Shown piece after piece: positions 16,616 to 23,702 of a DNA stretch of 64,000 bases (the first letter of the stretch is position 1; each line of letters opens with the position of its first letter). The stretch spans positions 1-64,000 of the forward strand of contig UQMI01000010.1 in assembly GCA_900542045.1 (NCBI GenBank). The letters are read 5' to 3'. The translations under genes and the position numbers were made by a program. Source of the stretch: an uncultured Blautia sp. Lineage in GTDB: Bacteria > Bacillota > Clostridia > Lachnospirales > Lachnospiraceae. A model generated the notes under the pieces. That model was given only the letters and a program-made list of their open reading frames with translations. It was not told the DNA's origin and did not search any database.

Positions 16616-17548
16616 ATGAGTCTGTATTCGGTAGTCGTACCGGTTTATAATTCTGAACATACGCTGGAGGCCCTTTACACCCGCCTCAAAGCAGTTTTTG
16701 AAGAAACTCTGAAAGAAGATTTTGAACTGATCCTGGTGGACGACAGTTCCAGAGACAATTCCTATGCAGTTATGGAATCTCTCCGGAATCGGGACCACCG
16801 GGTGAAGATTGTCCAGATGGCCAAGAATTTTGGCCAGCATCCGGCTCTGCTGTGCGGTTTTTCCTATGCATCCGGAGACTTTATCATTACCATGGATGAT
16901 GATCTGCAGCATCCCCCGGAAGAAATCCCCAAACTGGTCAATACGATGAAAGAGCGGGATGACGTGGATGTAATCATTGCCAAATACGAAGGACGCAAGC
17001 ATAATCCCATCCGCCGTCTGGGCACAAAGATTTCCGTCTATGCCACTTCCAAGATGCTGGGAAAGGATCCCAATCTGGAGATCACCAGCTTCCGCCTGAT
17101 CCGGCGTTTTATTGTGGATGCCATCCTGCAGACCCATACCCATCTGCCTCAGATCGGCAATCTGCTGGTGCTCACTTCCAACCGGATCATCAATGTTCCG
17201 GTACGGCACGATGCCCGTGCTTACGGCAAAAGCGGTTATTCCTTCCGGCGGCTGGCTCATGACCTGATCTTCGATATCACCACCCACACGGCTTTTCCTC
17301 TGATCGTGGTGAGAAACATCGGGATTGTCAGCTTTCTTCTGAGCATTGTCCTGGCCTGCTATTATCTGATCCGCTTTTTTGCATTCGGCGTCTCAGTGGA
17401 GGGCTTTACCACACTGGTGCTCCTGCTGCTGGCCTTCGGCGGACTGATCCTGCTCAGTCTGGGGATCATCGGCATGTATCTGATCAATATCCTGGACGAG
17501 TCCAAGAAAATGCCTCACTATGTTGTACGGCGCAAAGAAATCGACTGA
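16616..17548 (+). CDS. Family 2 polyprenyl-phosphate glycosyltransferase (ArnC/GtrB/DPM1-like)
   Basis: The 310-residue protein has a GT-A domain (residues 1 to about 230): YSVVVPVYNSEHTL, ILVDDSSRDNSYAVM, MDDDLQHPPEEIP (DxD and the DLQ.PPE motif) and ARAYGKSGYSFRRL (the R..GKSKY-type loop). Two C-terminal membrane helices follow (about 238-262 and 272-296). This is the polyprenyl-phosphate mannosyl/glucosyl/aminosugar transferase layout. It would load a sugar, plausibly Fuc4N from rffA, onto undecaprenyl phosphate on the inner face. The ATG has AGGAGG five bases upstream, within the second copy of a 32-bp duplication. Confidence 0.92.
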   Translation: MSLYSVVVPVYNSEHTLEALYTRLKAVFEETLKEDFELILVDDSSRDNSYAVMESLRNRDHRVKIVQMAKNFGQHPALLCGFSYASGDFIITMDDDLQHPPEEIPKLVNTMKERDDVDVIIAKYEGRKHNPIRRLGTKISVYATSKMLGKDPNLEITSFRLIRRFIVDAILQTHTHLPQIGNLLVLTSNRIINVPVRHDARAYGKSGYSFRRLAHDLIFDITTHTAFPLIVVRNIGIVSFLLSIVLACYYLIRFFAFGVSVEGFTTLVLLLLAFGGLILLSLGIIGMYLINILDESKKMPHYVVRRKEID

Positions 17549-17567
17549 TGAAAGTTGGAGGATATCT

Positions 17568-18590
17568 ATGAAAGAAATCGGCGGATACTTCGGTCTGGAA
17601 GATTTTTCCGGCTGCGAATATTACCAGGGCCTGTATCGTATCAATCTGGGACGTACGGCCCTTCTCTATCTTCTGGAAAACATCAACTGCCAGACTCTTC
17701 TGGTCCCGGAGCTGCTCTGCGACTCTATGACAGAGGTCTGCAGACGTCACGGCATCGCCCTTCAGTATTACCGTCAGGACCGGGACCTCACTCCTCTGGT
17801 GAGGGGGACCCTGCCTGCCGGCCATTGGCTTTTGCTGGTCAATTATTATGGGCAGCTCACAGATTCCAGGATCCTGGCTGCCAAAGAACAGTTCGGCCAT
17901 ATCATCGTGGATCACACCCATAGCTTTTTCCAGCGGCCTCTCCGGGGAATCCCCACCCTTTATTCCTGCCGGAAGTTTTTCGGGCTGGCTGACGGCGCTT
18001 ATCTGTCCACAGATCTGCTGCTGCCTCCCATTGCCGCCCAGGATATTTCCTACCCGCGGATGAAGCATGTGCTGGGCCGGTATGAAGAGACAGCCTCCCA
18101 GCACTATCAGGAGCTTCATGAGGCCGCCTCATCCTATTATGAGGAAGAAATCAAGACCATGTCCCGCCTCACCCGGAATCTGCTGAAAGCCATCGATTAC
18201 GAAAAAGCCCGGAAGCAGCGCAATGAGAACTACCAGGTGCTGGATACCCTTCTGGGAACAGAGAACCCCATCAGCACTCTCTATACCGGCCCGGCAGTTC
18301 CCCTGGCTCCGGCCCCATTCCAGGCACCGGACGGTCCCCTGGCTTATCCTTTTTACAGCCCGAACGGCATTGCCCTGCGAAAAGCACTGGCAAAGGAAAA
18401 GATCTACGTTCCCACCTACTGGGGCAATGTGATCTCTTCCTGTCCGGAAGATTCTGTGGAATACCAGTGCGCCGCCAATATCCTGGCCCTGCCCTGTGAT
18501 CACCGGTATGGACGGCCTGAAATGGAGCAGATTGCCCGGGCAGTTACAGAGCTGACTGCCGCCGGCCGGCAGAAAGGAGCATTCTTATGA
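17568..18590 (+). CDS. PLP-aminotransferase-fold protein (DegT-like, function unknown)
   Basis: The 340-residue soluble protein opens EIGGYFGLEDFSGCEYY, followed by RINLGRTALLYLLENI and VPELLCDSM. The central VDHTHSFF and TLYSCRKFFGLADGAYL resemble the 'D.aqaf' and Lys-containing segments of DegT/DnrJ/EryC1/StrS aminotransferases, with Lys in SCRKFFG as the probable PLP lysine. I recognise it only as a type found in sugar-modification operons; substrate is unknown. Start ATG 17568 has GGAGGATATCT upstream. It lies 19 bases after the GT2 gene and overlaps the ATP-grasp gene by ATGA, implying tight coupling with it. It could prepare the amino donor that the ATP-grasp enzyme attaches. Confidence 0.65.
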   Translation: MKEIGGYFGLEDFSGCEYYQGLYRINLGRTALLYLLENINCQTLLVPELLCDSMTEVCRRHGIALQYYRQDRDLTPLVRGTLPAGHWLLLVNYYGQLTDSRILAAKEQFGHIIVDHTHSFFQRPLRGIPTLYSCRKFFGLADGAYLSTDLLLPPIAAQDISYPRMKHVLGRYEETASQHYQELHEAASSYYEEEIKTMSRLTRNLLKAIDYEKARKQRNENYQVLDTLLGTENPISTLYTGPAVPLAPAPFQAPDGPLAYPFYSPNGIALRKALAKEKIYVPTYWGNVISSCPEDSVEYQCAANILALPCDHRYGRPEMEQIARAVTELTAAGRQKGAFL

Positions 18591-19858
18591 AACGACTGCT
18601 GATACTGGGATCTCTGGACGAATTTACGGCCCTTGTACAGATGGCCCGCGCCAGAGGTTATTATACCATTGTCTGTGATGGTTACCCCCAGGGACCTGCC
18701 AAGCAGGCCGCTAATCAGAGCTATGATGTGGACGTCCGGGATATCTCCGCCATAGTCCGCATCTGCCAGTCCGAGCAGGTGGATCATATCATCACCTCGT
18801 TTTCGGATCTGCTCCTGGAATGCATGGTGCAGATCGCTCACGGCGCCGGCCTTCCCTGCTATCTGCTGCCGGAGCAGCTCCCATACTACCGGGACAAATA
18901 TGTGATGAAGCAGACCCTGCGCCGTCTGGGGATCGGAACGCCCCGTTTTGCCTGTCTGGAAAAAGATTTTCCCGATGAAGCGCTGGCGGACTTTCAATTC
19001 CCGGTGGTGACCAAACCTCTGGATAAATACGGCTCCCGGGGACTGTTCGTCATTCATTCCCTGGGAGAACTGCGGGAAGTATTTGACGAAGTCTGTGCCT
19101 CCTCTGAGGAGAAACGGATCCTGGTGGAGGAATACCACACCGGCTATGAATTTAATATGATGACCTGGGTCCATCGGGGAGAAGTCCATGTCATCAGCAT
19201 TGCCGACCGGGAAAAAACACCCATTCCCACCAGAGATATCCCGGTCAGCAGCCGGAACGTCTACCCTTCCTGCCTGCTGCCCCAGGTCCTGCCGGAAGCT
19301 TCCCAGATCCTGAAGACCTACATCAAAACCACCGGCCAGCGGGAGGGCGCTCTGTCCATGCAGTTTTTCTGGCGGCCGGGAGAACCCATTCAGGTCTGCG
19401 AGATCGCAGCCCGGTTCTTCGGCTATGAACATGAACTGGTGGAGATCAGCGGCGGCCTTTCCATTGAAAAGCTTCTGCTGGACTCTGTGTATGACCTGCC
19501 GGCTCTGGAAAATACCCTGGCCGCCCACAGTCCGGCTCTGCCCCAGGTCAGCGCCACTTTGTATTTCCACGGCAGGGAAAAGGTCGTTGCCTGTCAGGAC
19601 AAAACCCGGTCGCTGATGGCACTGCCCGGCGTGCTCCAGGAAGGCACCCGGCTCTTTTATCAGGAAGGAGAGTCTGTGATCTGGCACGGCCCCAATCCCT
19701 ACGTGGCCCGGTTTTATATCACCGGTTCCAGCCGTCAGCAGGTGGATGAGCTGACTGATGAGATTTTCCGGGAAATCTCTATTACAGATGCCGATGGTCA
19801 GGAAATCCTGTACCGGAACAAACGAACGGATTACGAAAGCGCCTTCTCATCCAGATGA
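18587..19858 (+). CDS. ATP-grasp ligase of a surface-polymer operon
   Basis: The 423-residue protein has a pre-ATP-grasp Rossmann part (MKRLLILGSLDEFTALVQMA; YTIVCDGYP; HIITSFSDLLLECM). The ATP-grasp core follows: YRDKYVMKQTLRRLGIGTPR, FPVVTKPLDKYGSRGLFVI as nucleotide loop, RILVEEYHTGYEFNMMTW, and ICEIAARFFG-type Mg-binding residues near 390 (VCEIAARFFGYEHE). It belongs with carbamoyl-phosphate-synthase-like/PurK-like ATP-grasp enzymes that ligate a carboxylate to an amine. In this operon the obvious acceptor is the 4-amino group made by RffA, which would give an aminoacylated sugar; this is inference. It ends the operon, and a terminator overlaps its last codons. Confidence 0.85.
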   Translation: MKRLLILGSLDEFTALVQMARARGYYTIVCDGYPQGPAKQAANQSYDVDVRDISAIVRICQSEQVDHIITSFSDLLLECMVQIAHGAGLPCYLLPEQLPYYRDKYVMKQTLRRLGIGTPRFACLEKDFPDEALADFQFPVVTKPLDKYGSRGLFVIHSLGELREVFDEVCASSEEKRILVEEYHTGYEFNMMTWVHRGEVHVISIADREKTPIPTRDIPVSSRNVYPSCLLPQVLPEASQILKTYIKTTGQREGALSMQFFWRPGEPIQVCEIAARFFGYEHELVEISGGLSIEKLLLDSVYDLPALENTLAAHSPALPQVSATLYFHGREKVVACQDKTRSLMALPGVLQEGTRLFYQEGESVIWHGPNPYVARFYITGSSRQQVDELTDEIFREISITDADGQEILYRNKRTDYESAFSSR

Positions 19859-19873
19859 GAGGCGCTCTTTTTC
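19838..19873. terminator. Intrinsic terminator of the rffA operon
   Basis: AGCGCC-T-TCTCAT (19838-19850) pairs with ATGAGA-GGCGCT (19855-19866), followed by CTTTTT. It starts inside the ATP-grasp coding end. On the minus strand the same hairpin ends in only TTTCG, after the convergent GGDEF gene. Confidence 0.85.
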
Positions 19874-19886
19874 TCCGGGCTGTTTT

Positions 19887-21494
19887 TCAGCCCTTTTTCA
19901 TTTCCTGTTTTCGTCTGTACATTTTCCCATCAGCTTCCTCCAAAAGCCGTTTTATCGACTCTTCCGCATGCTTTTGTATGGCGTAGCCCCAGGCAATTTC
20001 CACATCTATACCGTGATGCCGCTTTTCTTTTTTCAGCAGTTCCTTCATTGCTTCCAGAGAAGCCAGCACCTCTTCTTCCCGATCCGTCTCCAGAATCACC
20101 ACAAACTCATCTCCGCCAAACCGGTAACAGCTTCCAGAGTGTTGAAACGCCTGCCGGATACAGGCCGCTGCCGTACAGATCAGCTGGTCTCCGGCCTGAT
20201 GTCCCTGACTGTCGTTGACATCTTTCAGATTATTAATATCCATCACAATACAACTTCGTTTTTTTGTCCAGATTCTTTCTATCTGCTGTTCCATAAAAGC
20301 TCTGCGATTCCCCATATAGGTCATAATATCCATATAGGCCATTTTTTTATAAAACTCCGCCGATATACGATTTCTCAGATACTCCTGTGTCCGTACACCC
20401 ATAGCATATGCCAGAGACATCAGAAACAAAAAAATCCCCAACGAAAAGCACACCGCATAGCCAGATTCCAGAGAACCGTAAAACAAAGCCAGAGCCCCGC
20501 TTCCAAATACGCACAGCAGCACAATACCTGTAAGAATATATCTGCTCTCCCGACTCCCATACCGCCGCATATCTTTTAAGGCTGCCCGGCAGCACGCTGC
20601 AATGGAGATGATAATAAGCAGGTGAACAGCCGGCAGAAAATAGTAAAAAGATGCTATACGAAGCAGATAGAACAGCAGCCCAAGTCCGGCCACTCCCAAA
20701 ACCAGAACAGACAGCATCCGCAGTAGACGGTCTTCGTAGGTCAGTATCTCACAGACAAACTGCAGAAAAAAATAGGGAAGGATCATAAATAATGTAAAGG
20801 TTATGACCATGATCAATCCGGTATTTCCTGTAAGAAACTGAGCCAGACTGGAATCACTCAGCAGCCATCCGCCAACTGCCAGCATAAATAATCCCAGATT
20901 CACTGCCGCCCTTCCGCCGGAGCGGGAGATTTTTCGGATCAGTGTTACACCGGCCCCCAGAAACAGAGAGCCCAGGATCAAAATGCTGCCGCTCAGCACC
21001 AATATATAGGCATTTTCTCTCAGGTAGTGCAGAAATACTGCATTTTGGCTGCCCAACCAGACGTTTGGCTCTGCAAATGACTCTTCGGGCACCAGAATCC
21101 TCAGACTGCCTTTTGCCCCGTCTTCCAGGGGAATCCACTGTACGCTGATTCCTTTTTCCTGCCATGGATCTTCAAAACGGTAAATTTCTTCTTCTCCCAG
21201 AAACACATGCACTGAAGACCGGTAATTTTCCAGAGCCAGAACCCATCCTTCCGGTCCTTCCAGAACATAGCTGTATTCCTGATAAAACACTTGATCCAGC
21301 TCTGTCTGGCCCTCCCGGGTCCACTCTTCCAGTCCAATTACAGATATTTCCGACTCTATTTTATTCCCGCTTTCCATAGAAAGTGCTTTGCACAAAGCTG
21401 CCGCTGCTCCAAGCACCACCAGCACTCCCAGCAGAAATTTCCACAGACAGATTCTGTTTTCTGTACGCTGCCATTTTCTGGCCCAATTTGGCAT
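19887..21494 (-). CDS. Membrane diguanylate cyclase (7TM sensor + GGDEF)
   Basis: The 535-residue protein has an N-terminal helix (17-38), then an extracytoplasmic beta-rich domain of about 130 residues resembling the DISM extracellular module (SVHVFLGEEEIYRFEDPW, SLRILVPEE). Seven membrane helices (about 165-370) and a C-terminal GGDEF domain (about 385-530) follow. The active loop is intact (YRFGGDEFVVIL, GGDEF at 460-464), with MDINNLKDVNDSQGHQAGD as the metal/GTP segment. The residues five before GGDEF read QHSG, not RxxD, so the usual inhibitory c-di-GMP site is missing. It sits 36 bases downstream of the HTH-LicC-LicA gene, so it is probably co-transcribed and linked to surface decoration. 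Confidence 0.92.
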   Translation of the reverse strand: MPNWARKWQRTENRICLWKFLLGVLVVLGAAAALCKALSMESGNKIESEISVIGLEEWTREGQTELDQVFYQEYSYVLEGPEGWVLALENYRSSVHVFLGEEEIYRFEDPWQEKGISVQWIPLEDGAKGSLRILVPEESFAEPNVWLGSQNAVFLHYLRENAYILVLSGSILILGSLFLGAGVTLIRKISRSGGRAAVNLGLFMLAVGGWLLSDSSLAQFLTGNTGLIMVITFTLFMILPYFFLQFVCEILTYEDRLLRMLSVLVLGVAGLGLLFYLLRIASFYYFLPAVHLLIIISIAACCRAALKDMRRYGSRESRYILTGIVLLCVFGSGALALFYGSLESGYAVCFSLGIFLFLMSLAYAMGVRTQEYLRNRISAEFYKKMAYMDIMTYMGNRRAFMEQQIERIWTKKRSCIVMDINNLKDVNDSQGHQAGDQLICTAAACIRQAFQHSGSCYRFGGDEFVVILETDREEEVLASLEAMKELLKKEKRHHGIDVEIAWGYAIQKHAEESIKRLLEEADGKMYRRKQEMKKG

Positions 21495-21530
21495 TGTTCT
21501 CCCTCGATTCCAAAAAACCCTGTTCTTTTT

Positions 21531-23372
21531 CTAGTTTTCATAGATTTGCTCGTACTCTTCTTTCAGCTGTCTGGCCCGGGCCAGGCGGTCTGTCCCATAA
21601 GTGCCGAAATTTTCTCCCTTCAGTTCTTTCAGCCGTGTCCAAACACTCCAGAGTACATCCTGGCAGATAGAGAAAATCCGGATTTTCTCCAGTTCCTTTT
21701 CCGGCACCGGCCCCTGAAAATACGTCTGCAGAAACAAAAGCTCTGTCTCCCGGGAAAATCCTGACTCCAGCAGATGGGATGCCAGATCCCACATGGGGTC
21801 ATTCCGGCCAGAATATTCCCAGTCAATCAGATACATGGTACCTTTTCCGTCTTTGATCAGATTCTCCGGCACCAGATCATTATGGCAGGGACAACTCTTC
21901 ACCCCCAGAAGCTTCAACCGGTCCTGCAGATGGCTGAAGAACCGGTCCATTTCTTCAAATCCCGGATAATGCTTTCCTCCCATGGCATCCACCTGTTCCT
22001 TATACCGCCTATACTCCCGTTCCACCGAAAACTCATTTTCCATGGGGATCGCGGAAGTATGCAGCCTGCGCAGAATTTCCGTGGTTTTTCGGATATTTCC
22101 TTCCCATTGCGCGGTTTTTCCATTCAGGGTCTCTGCCTGTGGTATGCAGGCCGTCACTTTAATCCCTGTTTCCGGACTGAAATATAAGGTAGGCACATTG
22201 ACTCCCAGTTCCTGGGACAATACCGTGTTGCGGGCCTCATTGTTCCGGTCGATCATAACAGAAGTTCCAGCTCCTGGAATCCGCAGTATATACGCATCTG
22301 TCTCTGTCCGGACATAGAAATTCGTATTGGTCATGCCGCCGCAGACATGAAACTCCTGTACTTCTTCCTCCCGGACTCCCATACAGGAACAGAAAACCTC
22401 TCTCGCCCTGTTTTTTCTACGGATTCGATTCTTCTTCTGGATTCCCGGATAGACCCAGTTCCTGGCTTTCTGGTATAGCGCCTCATTCTCAATTACAGTC
22501 CATTTCAGGTCATCTTCCCGGATACCCGGAATTTTAAAAATACGACCGATATTTTCCAGTACATATTCATAATTCAACAGCGGGTTCTCATTTTTTTCGT
22601 AATAGCGCAGCATCCGCTGAAACAGGCCATAGGAAATCTTGCAGACTCCCACCAGTTCCCCGTCCACCCGGTTCATCTGACGGATATCTTTAGAAATACG
22701 GAAAATATTTCCTTCTTCATCCAGTTCCACATATGCCTCATCGGAAGAGCCGCTGGGGTTGACCAGCAGACATGCGTCCGCAGAAGGATTCTTCATGACC
22801 CTCTCCAGACCTGCCACATCCATGATCTGATTACTCTCCACCACCAGAAAATCTCCGTCCACAAAATCTTTCGCACAGGCCAGAGATGCCATGGTTCCTG
22901 TCCAGAGGTAACGCAGATTCTCTGCCAGCACAATATCTCTGTTCTTGAAATATTCCTGATACTGCTCCTTCTCGAAGCCGCATACCAGGCAGATCCGTTC
23001 AATTCCCACTTCATTCAATTCCTGTATCAGGTACTCGATCACCGGCCGGTCATCCAGCTTTAAAAGTCCCACCGGACAGGAAAAACAAGAGTTTCCGCCG
23101 GCAGCAAGAATCACAGCCTGCCTGATCGCTCCCGGTTTTTCTCCGGAAAGCTTCTGTTCCTGCCGGTTTTTCCACTCCTTTTCCAGCAGCTGCATCCCCT
23201 TTTCCGTCAGAGTATACCTTCCCTCCTCTGCACTTGCCATCCCCTCTGCCAGCAGTTCTTTCAGCAGACGATTCACCAGCCCCACAGAAATCTCTGTATG
23301 AGCCGCAATTTTTCTCTGGCTTTTCGCGCCTTCTTTCTGTAATTCATACAAAATGCGTATCTTTTTGTCCAT
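21531..23372 (-). CDS. HTH - phosphocholine cytidylyltransferase (LicC) - choline kinase (LicA) fusion
   Basis: The 613-residue protein has three modules. Residues 1-75 are a winged HTH (KIAAHTEISVGLVNRLLKEL, RYTLTEKGMQLL). Residues 84 to about 320 are a nucleotidyltransferase (AVILAAGGNSCFSCPVGLLK, YLWTGTMASLACAKDF, FLVVESNQIMD, SSDEAYVEL). Residues about 330-600 are a choline/ethanolamine kinase-like APH fold (FHVCGGMTNTNFYV as nucleotide loop, CHNDLVPENL at 496 with catalytic Asp499, and LIDWEYSG with the metal Asp517). Together they would phosphorylate choline and activate it as CDP-choline. In the middle module the usual GSR...PK signature is changed (no Arg, Cys in place of Lys before PVGLL), so its activity is uncertain. 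The HTH suggests it also acts as, or senses through, a regulator. It has a promoter at 23475-23503. Confidence 0.88.
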   Translation of the reverse strand: MDKKIRILYELQKEGAKSQRKIAAHTEISVGLVNRLLKELLAEGMASAEEGRYTLTEKGMQLLEKEWKNRQEQKLSGEKPGAIRQAVILAAGGNSCFSCPVGLLKLDDRPVIEYLIQELNEVGIERICLVCGFEKEQYQEYFKNRDIVLAENLRYLWTGTMASLACAKDFVDGDFLVVESNQIMDVAGLERVMKNPSADACLLVNPSGSSDEAYVELDEEGNIFRISKDIRQMNRVDGELVGVCKISYGLFQRMLRYYEKNENPLLNYEYVLENIGRIFKIPGIREDDLKWTVIENEALYQKARNWVYPGIQKKNRIRRKNRAREVFCSCMGVREEEVQEFHVCGGMTNTNFYVRTETDAYILRIPGAGTSVMIDRNNEARNTVLSQELGVNVPTLYFSPETGIKVTACIPQAETLNGKTAQWEGNIRKTTEILRRLHTSAIPMENEFSVEREYRRYKEQVDAMGGKHYPGFEEMDRFFSHLQDRLKLLGVKSCPCHNDLVPENLIKDGKGTMYLIDWEYSGRNDPMWDLASHLLESGFSRETELLFLQTYFQGPVPEKELEKIRIFSICQDVLWSVWTRLKELKGENFGTYGTDRLARARQLKEEYEQIYEN

Positions 23373-23474
23373 TTATTTTTCTCCCCCAACTCCTGTCTTC
23401 ATTCTCCGGCTGTGGCTGCCTCATCCCGTATGCAGAAATGCCCGTGACAACACGTTCATTTTTTGAGCATCCTA

Positions 23475-23503
23475 AGTATACACAGTATCCGGCTATACGT
23501 CAA
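23475..23503 (-). promoter_or_regulatory. Promoter of the LicC-LicA fusion / GGDEF operon
   Basis: TTGACG (23503-23498), a 17-bp spacer and TATACT (23480-23475) on the minus strand, about 100 bases upstream of the ATG at 23372. Confidence 0.82.
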
Positions 23504-23551
23504 CAAAGACTTTCCGCATCCTGGAGCTGCTGCTTACCGGGTATCTGCTTT

Positions 23552-23651
23552 GCTCCCTCACGGAGCGTATTTGTGTACTGAGAAAGTCAGAACGAAACAC
23601 TCTGCTTTCTCAGCACACGAAGAGGGCTTTCGCCTCGGCGAAAGCCCTCTT
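23552..23651. terminator. Three consecutive hairpins between the transpeptidase and LicC-LicA genes
   Basis: In 100 bases there are GCTCC/GGAGC (23552-23566), CTGAGAAAG/CTTTCTCAG with outer GTGT/ACAC (23573-23618), and a perfect 15-bp stem AAGAGGGCTTTCGCC/GGCGAAAGCCCTCTT (23620-23651). The last is the likely terminator of the L,D-transpeptidase gene ending at 23703, but its T-tract is poor on that strand. The rest of the 330-base gap holds the promoter above. Confidence 0.6.
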
Positions 23652-23702
23652 TCCTTCGTTTACACATCCCACAGCGCTGCTGCAGAATTATCTGTCAAAA
23701 TC

